Shown here: one piece after another, positions 1 to 7,803 of the stretch
How the letters are laid out: the number at the start of each line of letters is the position of its first letter
Position numbering within the stretch: the first letter of the stretch is position 1
Source of the DNA: QFOX01 sp044237845
GTDB lineage: Bacteria; Pseudomonadota; Alphaproteobacteria; Rickettsiales; UBA3002
Assembly (NCBI GenBank): GCA_044237845.1
Contig: JBIIEL010000012.1
Coordinates: forward strand, 1-56,491
Direction: 5' to 3'
Length of the DNA: 56,491 nt
Notes under the pieces: model-generated
Seen by the model: only the letters and a program-made list of their open reading frames with translations
Told to the model about the DNA's origin: nothing
Databases searched by the model: none
Translations under genes and position numbers: made by a program

Positions 1-539
1 TGCTCGGAATTGAATTTTTTAGATTGATCGAGGGAAGCTTTGGGATCGACGGGGAGAGCCGTCCGCATTATGGCGCGCGGGTTTATGAGTTTCCCCTCAG
101 GCATCCATGAAACATTTTGATCGACGGGAATATCAATAAATGACCCAAATCCGAAGGTAGGGCTAAATTTATATGATTCAATTCCGACAGAATGCAAAAT
201 TTCCGAAATTTGTGCAGCCTCTGTTGGGCTTTCTTTCGATATGTCGATGCGGTAGACATTTTTCCCTTGCTCTCTGGAATAGGTTTCTTTCCACTGCATG
301 TCCAAAATATCGCGCGCACGCCCTATATTCTTGAGGAGATCGGCACCGTTTTTAAATTCCAAGGTGTGTTTATCACTAAAAGAGGCGTCAACACCCATCT
401 GCTTCAGTAGATTCTGGATTCCCGTCTGCTCTGCTTCGGTCAGATTGTGCAAATAGTCGAGATGCCAAGCATTCGTTCCTGTATTCAGGTTCCACCGAAG
501 ATCAAAAAGATCTCTAAGCGTTGTCACGGTATCAGGCAT
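1..539 (-). CDS. Hypothetical protein, 5' part only (runs off the left edge)
   Basis: The reading frame opens at ATG 537-539 (minus strand) and stays open for 179 codons to the window edge, so the C-terminus is missing. The visible part is soluble and mixed in charge, with no signal peptide, membrane segment or motif I recognise; it begins MPDTVTTLRDLFDLRWNLN. The frame has no internal stop across the whole stretch, and the AT-richer codon use resembles the other unknown genes here (7.8 kb, 16.1 kb, 35.8 kb). Upstream lie direct repeats and an extended -10 (575-607) like those of other unknown genes in the window. No function can be given. Confidence 0.75.
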   Translation of the reverse strand, partial: MPDTVTTLRDLFDLRWNLNTGTNAWHLDYLHNLTEAEQTGIQNLLKQMGVDASFSDKHTLEFKNGADLLKNIGRARDILDMQWKETYSREQGKNVYRIDISKESPTEAAQISEILHSVGIESYKFSPTFGFGSFIDIPVDQNVSWMPEGKLINPRAIMRTALPVDPKASLDQSKKFNSE

Positions 540-574
540 GGCATAATCTCATTATTGTGGTTTGCTACTCCCCC

Positions 575-607
575 ACCTTACCAGTAAAAGTTTAAGAAAT
601 TGTTAAT
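575..607 (-). promoter_or_regulatory. Direct-repeat promoter of the leftmost gene
   Basis: Read on the minus strand: ATTAAC (602-607), 5 nt, CTTAAA (591-596), 10 nt, then TAAGGT (575-580) as the -10, preceded by TGG. This 6-5-6-10-6 layout recurs in front of other unknown genes. The half-sites are degenerate here, so this is one of the weaker members. Confidence 0.4.
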
Positions 608-690
608 GGCGGAGCGTTTTGTGGGCGATACGGGGAGTCGCTGGATAAGAAATTGCAAAATAAGATACTACCAACTAACAATGCCCACAT

Positions 691-873
691 GAGCGGCGAA
701 GTCGCTCTGGGGGCTGAATACCCCTGTCAAAGGCGGCCTTAGTGCGCCGCAAGCACTCCCCACCGTATGGTCGGGGAGGTACTGGTGTATGTCCAAGGCG
801 TAAGCCTAAAGACCAGTGCGGCCTTTCCTTTGACAGGTCTATTCACTCCCCGGTCACCAGTGGGGAGGATTAC
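691..873 (+). promoter_or_regulatory. Structured leader RNA, riboswitch-like, in front of a small secreted protein
   Basis: A perfect 11-bp closing stem pairs 723-733 with 827-837. Inside it lie three hairpins: AGTGC/GCACT (741-745/753-757), CCCCACC/GGT-GGGG (758-764/769-776, loop GTAT), and ACTGGT/ACCAGT (781-786/812-817), which carries a GTAA-capped AGGC/GCCT stem (796-807). Upstream are a GAGCG/CGCTC hairpin (691-707) and a GGGG/CCCC pair. After the closing stem, CTCCCC (846-851) can pair with GGGGAG (862-867), which is the Shine-Dalgarno of the ATG at 874. CTCCCC also occurs at 756-761, GGGGAG at 773-778 and ACCAGT again at 856-861, so mutually exclusive pairings are possible. I do not recognise a known riboswitch class. 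Confidence 0.6.
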
Positions 874-1281
874 ATGAACATCAAAGCTTTTTCTGCCTTA
901 GTCATTTGCTTGGTTTCATCCCAAGCCTTCGCACAAATGGACGTGATTCGCAGCGTGCCCGGTTATAGCCCCGAAACTCAGAAGGAAAGCCAGCTAAAAT
1001 GGGGGCTCGGTGTCCTGAAAGACTCGGCTGGCATGGCCGGAGGGGCAATAGCGTGCCGTAACAAAGAACTGGAAGCCGATAGCTGGCGCGTATTCCACGC
1101 GACCTTGCGCTCGCTCACCAAGAACGGCATTCTAAAAAAAGAGGATGTCCCTTATGTTAAAGAAATGAATGTCCGAACTGCGGCCCAAGCCAAGGCGGGC
1201 TTTAACAAACAAAATAAAATCACCTGCTCGGACCTACCTGATGCATGGTTAGGCATGAAAGATGAGCTAGGTTTGAACTAG
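874..1281 (+). CDS. Small secreted protein of unknown function
   Basis: A 135-aa protein with a classical signal peptide: basic start MNIK, hydrophobic core, and AFA-Q cleavage near residue 20. The mature part is about 115 aa, soluble, with two cysteines (in IACRNKE and ITCSDLP) that could form a disulphide in the periplasm. I chose ATG 874 because it has a strong Shine-Dalgarno (GGGGAGG, 862-868) and starts the signal peptide; an in-frame upstream start at 742 would put a Cys/Arg-rich stretch before it, inside the folded leader. That leader probably controls translation. No family is recognised. Confidence 0.75.
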   Translation: MNIKAFSALVICLVSSQAFAQMDVIRSVPGYSPETQKESQLKWGLGVLKDSAGMAGGAIACRNKELEADSWRVFHATLRSLTKNGILKKEDVPYVKEMNVRTAAQAKAGFNKQNKITCSDLPDAWLGMKDELGLN

Positions 1282-1608
1282 AGCCGACGTTTTTCAAAAC
1301 TGGTCCGAAAATGACGCGGCCTAGTAATAGCCACCCGTAATCTAGGCGGCGAAAGGGGTGTACGCCCCCCGGTCCACGGTTTGGTGGGGAAGATTTTTTT
1401 GATGCCCACCCCGCGGCATTTTTAACAGTGCTTGCCCAGCGTGCTTGTCTTTTGGCGTTCACTTCTGTATGGTGACGTTCTCCTGAATCATTAGGGATAC
1501 ATCGTAAAAACGGGGTATCAAGAGGGGTATCGGTGGTTGCTGACCCGTTGCTCGTTCTTCCGTATCAAACGGTTAGAATGGTGGCGCGGAGGCCCCCCGA
1601 GCCACCAT
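1282..1608. other. Intergenic region without a convincing gene
   Basis: From the end of the small secreted protein to the terminator at 1609-1634 I see no credible coding region. It holds several inverted repeats: GGGGTGTACGCCCC near 1357-1370, a CCTAG/CTAGG pair near 1320-1345, and GGTGGC/GCCACC (1580-1585/1601-1606) directly before the terminator. The clustering of hairpins ahead of an intrinsic terminator would suit a small RNA, but I see no clear promoter and no known RNA family. Confidence 0.35.
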
Positions 1609-1634
1609 AAAAAGCCCCTTTTAGGGGCTTTTTT
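1609..1634 (+). terminator. Rho-independent terminator
   Basis: AAAAAGCCCC, a short TTTTA loop and GGGGCTTTTTT form a strong hairpin with a U tract. It ends transcription coming from the secreted-protein gene or from a possible small RNA, ahead of the dehydrogenase gene at 1767. Confidence 0.85.
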
Positions 1635-1766
1635 AGTGGCAGGCTGTGAAGCTTTTGTGACAGTCCGTACTTCTCTCGCATCTAAATAAGGCTCATTTAT
1701 AAGGCATTCCTTGCGCATGGCAGGGTGCATTGCTATGGCATCAGCAGTGAGAATGAGCGAGGGGTT

Positions 1767-2696
1767 ATGCAGCAGTATCCATTGGTAACGGTTGTTGGAG
1801 GCTCTGGGTTTGTGGGGCGCCATGTGGTCAAGGATCTGGCGACGGCGGGGTACCGCATTCGTGTGCTGGTGCGCGATACCATCGCGGCGGAGCACCTGAA
1901 GACCTGCGCGACGGTCGGCCAGATCGTCATTGAGCATGCAGATATTACGCGGCCAGAAACGCTTTCAGGGAGGTTTGCGGGCTCGATGGCGGTGGTGAAT
2001 CTCGTCAGCATTCTCTATGAAAGCGGGCGGCAGAAGTTCGACCGCATCAACATCGAGGGCGCACGCGCCGTTGCGGCGGAGGCGCGGAAAGCGGGTGCGG
2101 TAGCGTTCGTGCATATCTCGGCGCTGGGTGCTAACCGGGCGACGGATACGCGCTATGGCTGCACCAAGCTGGCGGGCGAAGAAGCGGTGCGGGTGGAATT
2201 TCCAGCAGCGACAATTCTGCGCCCGTCGCTCATCGTGGGGCCGGAGGATGGTTTTTTTCAACGCTTCGCGCGGATGTCGATGATTTCTCCTGCGCTGCCG
2301 CTTATCGGCGGGGGGCATACAAAATTTCAACCCGTGCTAGTGACGGATGTGGCGCGCACGGTGCTTGAAGTAATGCTGCGCCCAGAAACGGCAGGGCAGA
2401 CCTATGCGGTGGTCGGGCCAAAAACCTATAGCTTCCGTGCGATGCTGGAGCTGATGGCAAGCATCACCGGGCGTCGCCCATGGCTGGTGCCGGTGCCGTC
2501 ATGGCTCGCCAGCATCAAAGCGTTTTTTCTGGAGCTAATGCCCTTCGCGCCGCTGATTACGCGCGATCAGGTGAAGCTGCTCAAGCATGATAACATTGTG
2601 GGTGAGGGGGATGTGACCACTGTCGCGCTTGGACTCACTCCGCAGGCAATTGAGGATGTTCTACCTCAGCTGCTTGCGCGTTATACACGGGACTAG
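1767..2696 (+). CDS. NAD(P)-binding protein of the NDUFA9 / atypical SDR family
   Basis: A 309-aa protein of the extended/atypical short-chain dehydrogenase type, most like the complex I NDUFA9-related proteins that alphaproteobacteria encode as single genes. It has an N-terminal Rossmann motif (G11-G12-S-G14-F-V-G17), a following beta-alpha-beta unit and a Y130-x-x-x-K134 pair, consistent with NAD(P)H binding. Its substrate is unknown; in mitochondria the homologue is an accessory subunit, while in bacteria a quinone- or lipid-related role is usual but unproven. I chose ATG 1767, preceded by GAGGGG, over the in-frame start at 1725 because the Rossmann strand begins immediately. The DUF1189 gene follows after 2 nt, probably co-transcribed. 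Confidence 0.85.
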   Translation: MQQYPLVTVVGGSGFVGRHVVKDLATAGYRIRVLVRDTIAAEHLKTCATVGQIVIEHADITRPETLSGRFAGSMAVVNLVSILYESGRQKFDRINIEGARAVAAEARKAGAVAFVHISALGANRATDTRYGCTKLAGEEAVRVEFPAATILRPSLIVGPEDGFFQRFARMSMISPALPLIGGGHTKFQPVLVTDVARTVLEVMLRPETAGQTYAVVGPKTYSFRAMLELMASITGRRPWLVPVPSWLASIKAFFLELMPFAPLITRDQVKLLKHDNIVGEGDVTTVALGLTPQAIEDVLPQLLARYTRD

Positions 2697-2698
2697 TC

Positions 2699-3562
2699 AT
2701 GTCATTTTTTCGTACCTTCTTCGGTTCGTTTTACTCTGTTGCCACCTACCGAGCGGCGCATAATAAGCGTGGTCATGGGCTGATATATAGCTTGTTCCTC
2801 GTGTTGCTGGTCAGCGTGTGGATGGTGGGCGCGCTAGCACTGAAGGCAAACGATCTACTCTTTGGCAATGGCAATAAAGTGGAAGCCGTATTGCTCGACG
2901 TCGCTGCACAAATTCCGGTGATGACTCTGCACAAGGGTACGCTGAAAACAGCTGAACCGCGCGCTTATCCCATCCATATCGCCTGGGGTAATGGCGAGGA
3001 TGAAAAAGCCGTGTTTGCGATGATTGATACGACTGGATCTGCGACACATAAGAATATGACCGCACCGCTGCTATTTACTGCGGAAGAGGCGATTTTCAAG
3101 AATGAAGAAAAGAACAAAATCGAAATTCACTCTTACGCCGATTTCGAGGATGAGATTGGCGCAGATGCCGCCCCGTTAATCATCAACCGCGCACTGGTTG
3201 AGGGATTGGTGAAAGATCTGATGGGCTGGATGCGCGACCATGCCACGCAGATATACGCGGTCGTTGGGCTGTTTGGATGGCTGGTGCTTACCTTCGTGCT
3301 CTATCTGCAGCGTATTGTGATGCTGATGTTCCTCGCGCTTGGAGGCATTATCCTTGCACAGATACTGAAAATAAAACCCACCTTCGAAACCCTGATGCGC
3401 CTTGCTGCCATCAGCTTTACGCCGGTAACGGTGGCAGATGTTTTTTCAATTACAGTGCTGGGCCACTCGCTCTCCGCCATCTGGTTGATGCTCGCGGGGC
3501 TGGTGCTGCTTTATGTTGCGCTTTCTGTCACGCGTGAGACACCGCTTGCCGAAGCCGCGTAA
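2699..3562 (+). CDS. DUF1189-type integral membrane protein
   Basis: 287 aa. One transmembrane helix lies at about 27-48, then a roughly 130-residue extracytoplasmic domain, then four predicted helices in the C-terminal third (about 182-278). The amphipathic start (SFFRTFFGSFYSVATYRAA) and this 1+4 topology match the DUF1189 family as I know it. No enzymatic motif is visible. It follows the NDUFA9-like gene after 2 nt and precedes a GST gene after 19 nt, so the three are likely one transcript. Function unknown. Confidence 0.65.
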   Translation: MSFFRTFFGSFYSVATYRAAHNKRGHGLIYSLFLVLLVSVWMVGALALKANDLLFGNGNKVEAVLLDVAAQIPVMTLHKGTLKTAEPRAYPIHIAWGNGEDEKAVFAMIDTTGSATHKNMTAPLLFTAEEAIFKNEEKNKIEIHSYADFEDEIGADAAPLIINRALVEGLVKDLMGWMRDHATQIYAVVGLFGWLVLTFVLYLQRIVMLMFLALGGIILAQILKIKPTFETLMRLAAISFTPVTVADVFSITVLGHSLSAIWLMLAGLVLLYVALSVTRETPLAEAA

Positions 3563-3581
3563 TGTTTGTTATGGGTAGCGC

Positions 3582-4250
3582 ATGCTGACGCTCTATCATT
3601 CTCCGCTGATTCCCGGATGCCGAAAAATCCGGCTGATGCTGCGCGAAAAGAATCTCGAACATACGCTGGTGACCGAGGATTTTTGGGCGCGCCGGGTGGA
3701 TTTATTCATAATGAATCCGGCGGGTGAGGTGCCCATACTTGTTACCGAGAAAGGGCAAAATATTGTCGGCGGTTATGCCATCTGCGAGTTTCTCGACGAG
3801 CAGTTCCCCAACATCCAGTTCTTTGGCAACACGCCGATTGAGCGCGCGGAAGTGCGGCGCCTTGTCGAATGGTTCGATGTGAAATTCGAGCGCGAAGTCT
3901 CGCAGCTCGTGCTGTTCGAGAAGGTCTTCAAGCGCCTGCTCGGCTACGGCGAACCATCGTCGGAAGCTATCCGTGCGGGTAAGCGCAATATTGTGTATCA
4001 CCTTGATTATATCGCGCATCTGCTCGGCTCCCGCAACTGGCTGGCGGGGGAATATCTCACGCTGGCGGATATCTCCGCCGCGGCGCATCTTTCCTGCCTC
4101 GATTACCTTGGCGATGTGTCGTGGGACGAGCATCCGAGCGTAAAGGAATGGTACGCCCTCATCAAATGCCGCCCGGCTTTCCGTGGCTTGCTGGATGACC
4201 GCGTGCAAGGCTTCAAGCCCCCCGCGCACTACATGGACCCGGATTTTTAG
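3582..4250 (+). CDS. Glutathione S-transferase family protein
   Basis: 222 aa with the two-domain GST fold: an N-terminal thioredoxin-like domain (about 1-78) with the active-site region SPLIPGCRK (7-15) and the cis-proline in GEVPIL (P51), then an all-helical C-terminal domain (about 90-200) containing the LADISAAAHLS helix. Length and organisation are those of bacterial cytosolic GSTs. It probably conjugates or reduces with glutathione; the substrate cannot be deduced. It converges with fumC, whose stop lies 10 nt downstream. Confidence 0.85.
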   Translation: MLTLYHSPLIPGCRKIRLMLREKNLEHTLVTEDFWARRVDLFIMNPAGEVPILVTEKGQNIVGGYAICEFLDEQFPNIQFFGNTPIERAEVRRLVEWFDVKFEREVSQLVLFEKVFKRLLGYGEPSSEAIRAGKRNIVYHLDYIAHLLGSRNWLAGEYLTLADISAAAHLSCLDYLGDVSWDEHPSVKEWYALIKCRPAFRGLLDDRVQGFKPPAHYMDPDF

Positions 4251-4259
4251 CGGCTGCTC

Positions 4260-5672
4260 CTATTTCGGCCCGGTCATATCCTCCGGGCGCACCAATTGAT
4301 CGAACTGCTCTGAGGTGAGTAGCCCCAGCGCGAGGGCTGCTTGCTTCAACGTGGTGCCTTCCTTATGCGCTTTTTTGGCGACCTTGGCGGCGTTGTCGTA
4401 ACCGATATGCGGGTTGAGCGCGGTTACCAGCATCAGGCTCTCGTTGAGCAGTTGGGTGATGCGCTCGCGGTTGGCTTCAATGCCGACTACGCAGTTATCC
4501 GTGAAGCTCATCGCGCCATCCGCGATCAGGCGGATGGATTGCAGCACGTTGTAAATGATGACGGGCTTGAACACGTTCAGCTCGAAATGGCCGTTGCTAC
4601 CGCCGACGGTGACCGCAACATGGTTGCCCATCACTTGCGCGGCGACCATGGTAAGCGCCTCGGACTGGGTGGGGTTCACCTTGCCCGGCATGATGGAGGA
4701 GCCTGGCTCATTCTCAGGCAGCGAGAGTTCGCCGAAGCCGCAGCGTGGGCCGCTGCCAAGCAGGCGTACATCATTAGCGATTTTCATGAGAGAAACGGCC
4801 AGCGTGTTGAGCGCGCCGGAGAGTTCAACCATCGCGTCGTGGCTGGCGAGCGCTTCAAATTTATTGGGCGCGGTGACGAAGGGTAGGCTGGTGATTTTTG
4901 CCACTTCTGCCGCGAATTTGGTGTCGAATCCCTTCTTGGCGTTGAGGCCGGTGCCCACCGCCGTGCCACCTTGCGCCAGCGGGTAGAGGCGCGGCAGCGT
5001 GGTTTTTACGCGCTCGATGCCATAGGCGATTTGCGCCGCATAGCCGGAGAATTCCTGCCCCAGCGTCAGCGGCGTGGCGTCCATCAGGTGCGTGCGACCG
5101 ATTTTGACGATGTCTTTAAATTCCTTCGCCTTGGCATCCAGCGCGGTGTGCAGATGTGTGAGGGCAGGGATGAGATGGTTCACCACCTGATCCGCCGCCG
5201 CAATATGCATGGCGGTGGGGAAGGAATCGTTGCTCGACTGCCCCATGTTGACATGGTCGTTCGGGTGCACAGGTTTTTTGCTGCCCATCACCCCGCCGAG
5301 CATTTCAATCGCGCGGTTTGAGATCACTTCGTTGACGTTCATGTTGGTCTGCGTTCCGGAGCCCGTCTGCCACACCACGAGCGGGAAATGGTCGGCATGT
5401 TTGCCGTCCATCACCTCCGTGGCGGCATCTACAATTGCTTTGCCGAGGGCGGCATCGAGCACGCCGAGTTCCATATTCACCGAGGCGGCAGCGCGCTTTA
5501 AAATGCCGAAAGCGCGGATGAGTGGCTTTGGCATCGTCTCGCCACCGATTTTGAAATTCATCAGGCTGCGGCTAGTTTGCGCGCCCCAGTATTTGTCGCT
5601 CGGCACCTCGATTTCGCCGAAGGAATCGGTCTCGATACGGCTGGTCGTGTTCATTTTTGCGGCTGCGGTCAT
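4260..5672 (-). CDS. fumC: Fumarate hydratase class II
   Basis: 470 aa, normal for the oxygen-stable class II fumarase, which interconverts fumarate and malate in the TCA cycle as a cytosolic homotetramer. Family hallmarks are the TGSGTQTNMNVNEV substrate loop, HPNDHVNMGQSSND, the catalytic GSSIMPGKVNP loop and the GRTHLMDATP segment. I chose ATG 5672, with the Shine-Dalgarno GAGGAG just upstream, over an in-frame start at 5810 that would add 46 residues of non-conserved sequence. It is divergent from the DNA glycosylase gene with 128 nt between starts, so both promoters lie there. Confidence 0.96.
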   Translation of the reverse strand: MTAAAKMNTTSRIETDSFGEIEVPSDKYWGAQTSRSLMNFKIGGETMPKPLIRAFGILKRAAASVNMELGVLDAALGKAIVDAATEVMDGKHADHFPLVVWQTGSGTQTNMNVNEVISNRAIEMLGGVMGSKKPVHPNDHVNMGQSSNDSFPTAMHIAAADQVVNHLIPALTHLHTALDAKAKEFKDIVKIGRTHLMDATPLTLGQEFSGYAAQIAYGIERVKTTLPRLYPLAQGGTAVGTGLNAKKGFDTKFAAEVAKITSLPFVTAPNKFEALASHDAMVELSGALNTLAVSLMKIANDVRLLGSGPRCGFGELSLPENEPGSSIMPGKVNPTQSEALTMVAAQVMGNHVAVTVGGSNGHFELNVFKPVIIYNVLQSIRLIADGAMSFTDNCVVGIEANRERITQLLNESLMLVTALNPHIGYDNAAKVAKKAHKEGTTLKQAALALGLLTSEQFDQLVRPEDMTGPK

Positions 5673-5800
5673 GGTGTTCTCCTCTTCGCGCGGAAGTCTA
5701 TCGGGTTTGCTTGGTATCTCCTTAGCATTCCTGTATTCTCGGGCAAGTTTGATATGCGTGAAGGCGTGTTCCCGCTTTCGCTGAGAGGACGGAGAGAGCA

Positions 5801-6418
5801 ATGCAGCCACAGTATTGGCACAAGGCGAAGAAGCATCTGGCGCAGCAATGCCCGACGATGGCAGGGCTGATCGCGCGCTATGAAGGTGAGGGGCTGGCGG
5901 CGCGGGGCGAGGTGTTCTACACCCTCATCCGCGCGATTGTGGGGCAGCAGATTTCCGTGAAAGCAGCGGATGCCGTGTGGGCGAAGCTCGCCAAAGCGGT
6001 GAGCCCCATGACACCGGAGAACCTGCTACGCAAGCGCGAAGCGACGCTGCGCGCCTGCGGCCTTTCCGCCTCGAAAGTGGCTTATGCGCGCAATGTCGCG
6101 CAGTTCTTCAAGGAGCGCGACATTACCGCCCGCTATTGGGATGCCCTCAGCGACGATGACGTCATCCGCGAGCTGACCAGCATCAAAGGTATTGGCAGTT
6201 GGACTGCAGAGATGTTCCTCATCTTCCACCTACTGCGGCCGGATGTGCTGCCGCTCAAAGACCTCGGCCTGCTCAAAGCCATCGACCTACACTACACGGG
6301 CGGCAAGCGGTTGACTGTGAAGGAATACCAAGCAATCAGCGCCCGCTGGCATCCCTATCGCACGGTGGCGACGTGGTATCTCTGGCGTGCCCTCGACCCC
6401 GTGCCGGTGGCGTATTAA
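5801..6418 (+). CDS. DNA-3-methyladenine glycosylase, AlkA-like HhH-GPD
   Basis: 205 aa with the helix-hairpin-helix GPD fold of base-excision glycosylases that remove alkylated purines. Visible are the VGQQISVKAA helix (48-56), the hairpin around K129-G130-I131-G132 (LTSIKGIGSWTAEM) and the catalytic aspartate D154 in PLKDLGLLK. It lacks the N-terminal domain of E. coli AlkA, as the short bacterial and yeast MAG forms do, and has no FeS-cluster cysteines, so it is not an endonuclease III or MutY. It is transcribed divergently from fumC. Confidence 0.88.
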   Translation: MQPQYWHKAKKHLAQQCPTMAGLIARYEGEGLAARGEVFYTLIRAIVGQQISVKAADAVWAKLAKAVSPMTPENLLRKREATLRACGLSASKVAYARNVAQFFKERDITARYWDALSDDDVIRELTSIKGIGSWTAEMFLIFHLLRPDVLPLKDLGLLKAIDLHYTGGKRLTVKEYQAISARWHPYRTVATWYLWRALDPVPVAY

Positions 6419-6442
6419 TTTATTTTGCATTCACGCATGATT

Positions 6443-6475
6443 TGTCATGAAATCGTCATATTTCTGTGCTATAGT
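6443..6475 (+). promoter_or_regulatory. Direct-repeat promoter of the 395-aa unknown gene
   Basis: TGTCAT (6443-6448), 5 nt, CGTCAT (6454-6459), 10 nt, then TATAGT (6470-6475) preceded by TGC. Two half-sites 11 bp apart, ending 10 nt before an extended -10 and replacing a normal -35, is the arrangement of PhoB/OmpR-type activated promoters. The start codon is about 20 nt downstream of the expected transcript start. Confidence 0.55.
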
Positions 6476-6501
6476 AAATTTAATAAAATTTTAGAAAATT
6501 T

Positions 6502-7689
6502 ATGCAAACCACTCAAAATACGCGCGCTGACTATGTCGAGCGCTTAAGCAGCGAGCCACCCTCGGAGGGTGATGACGCGGCGGCCAATCCATCGCTGGAT
6601 GGGCTTGAGATGGAGGGGATGAATATCCTCAACGACCTCATCAATGAAGAAGCGAACTTGCGTTGGCAGTCGGAAAAGCTGGATACCAAAGCCAAAGAAC
6701 TCGAGAACGAGGGCGATTCTGGTGCAAAAGATGCGGCGGATCAGATGCGCGCGCAGGCAGGCACCATGATCGCTATCGCCGCTGAAATTAGCCGGACGAT
6801 TACGGAAATCAAAAACGATCCGCATAAGAAAATTCCGCGTCGTAAGGTTGATGGGTTGCGCGCTAGCTCGGTTCAAGCCATGGGCGAGTGTGACGAAGAG
6901 ATCGTGCATTCAGCAACGGTGCATACTGGCGCAGAGCAGCATCGGGAAACGGTTCGGCGAGTGGTGGAGAGCAAGGCGTCGAGCGCGAAGAAAGAAACCG
7001 CATCTAAGCCTAAGATCAAGCCGAAAGAAGTGAAAAAGGATAAGGCAGAAGAGGTGGATGTGAAGCCTCATCACGCTGCGCAGAAAGAGCATGAGGAACA
7101 CGAACATCATCCTAAATTAGTGAAGGTGCAGGAGACCGCAGTGCGCGTGGTGCGTAAGGTTAAAAAAGCCGTCAAGGGCGCGTGGCATAGCGTTTGTGAT
7201 ACGGCGGAGGATATAGGTGAAGGTGTGAGCGAGGTGTTTCATCACGGGGTTGATATGGTTCATCACGGCATCGATATGGTGAAGCACGCTGCACCGGTAG
7301 CATTCGTGGTGAAGACCGGTGGCAAGATTTTTCACGCGGTGACGCACCCATCTGAAACCGCACACCGCGTAGTGAGCAAGCTCGCGCATATGAAAGATGC
7401 GCTGGTGGATATGCTGCCGGATATGCCGTGGAATAGGCATCATCACGCGGAGCAGAGTTCGTCGATGGCAACTGTCGGGATGGCCAGCGCGTTGGTGATG
7501 TTGTCGCCGGTTTCGGCGCCGTTTGCGATGAGTCATTTTGTGATGGATAAAGTCGCTGAACTGCAATTGCCGAAGCTTGCCTTTGCACATGTCGACCACC
7601 CGCCGACGCGGCCAAGTGCAACGCCGCTGGTGCTGGTCAGCCAGCATCCGGATACGATCCCGTATTTGCCGTTCTTAACCAGATCTTAA
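6502..7689 (+). CDS. Large unknown protein, charged coiled-coil and His-rich; possible effector
   Basis: 395 aa, no family recognised. In order: an acidic N-terminus; a charged helical region (about 40-105) likely to be coiled coil; a Lys/Glu-rich linker (about 155-205) with KPKIKPKEVKKDK; a His-rich segment (189-203); a short tandem repeat HHGVDMV-HHGIDMV (247-260); a hydrophobic stretch (about 320-348); and a Pro-rich tail. There is no N-terminal signal peptide. ATG 6502 is the only start close to the promoter at 6443-6475. The next gene is another large unknown protein with a similar promoter. A secreted or host-acting protein is a reasonable guess only. Confidence 0.7.
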   Translation: MQTTQNTRADYVERLSSEPPSEGDDAAANPSLDGLEMEGMNILNDLINEEANLRWQSEKLDTKAKELENEGDSGAKDAADQMRAQAGTMIAIAAEISRTITEIKNDPHKKIPRRKVDGLRASSVQAMGECDEEIVHSATVHTGAEQHRETVRRVVESKASSAKKETASKPKIKPKEVKKDKAEEVDVKPHHAAQKEHEEHEHHPKLVKVQETAVRVVRKVKKAVKGAWHSVCDTAEDIGEGVSEVFHHGVDMVHHGIDMVKHAAPVAFVVKTGGKIFHAVTHPSETAHRVVSKLAHMKDALVDMLPDMPWNRHHHAEQSSSMATVGMASALVMLSPVSAPFAMSHFVMDKVAELQLPKLAFAHVDHPPTRPSATPLVLVSQHPDTIPYLPFLTRS

Positions 7690-7747
7690 CTAAATCGCTG
7701 TAAATTAGCTAAAATTGTAGCAAAAAACAGCATTCCACGGGTGGCAT

Positions 7748-7780
7748 TGTAACGAAACTGTAACAATTCTGTGGTAGGGT
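7748..7780 (+). promoter_or_regulatory. Direct-repeat promoter of the EF-hand protein gene
   Basis: Two identical half-sites TGTAAC (7748-7753 and 7759-7764) are spaced 11 bp apart; 10 nt later comes TAGGGT (7775-7780), preceded by TGG. This is the cleanest copy of the shared layout. The start codon at 7804 lies about 17 nt after the expected transcript start. Confidence 0.6.
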
Positions 7781-7803
7781 GAGAGTGTGGAGTTCCGACA
7801 TTC

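Noticed and set aside
742..873. In-frame upstream extension of the secreted protein from 742
   Set aside because: It would place a Cys/Arg-rich stretch before a normal signal peptide, lies in a strongly folded leader, and the ATG at 874 has a better ribosome site.
1540..1570. Degenerate 7-mer repeats (CGTTGCT, CGTTCTT)
   Set aside because: Only two or three loosely similar units; not above chance compared with the arrays at 17919 and 20537.
1500..1608. A tRNA-like sequence (GGTTAGAATGG, GCCACCA)
   Set aside because: The pieces are not in cloverleaf order and no T-loop GTTCRA motif is present.
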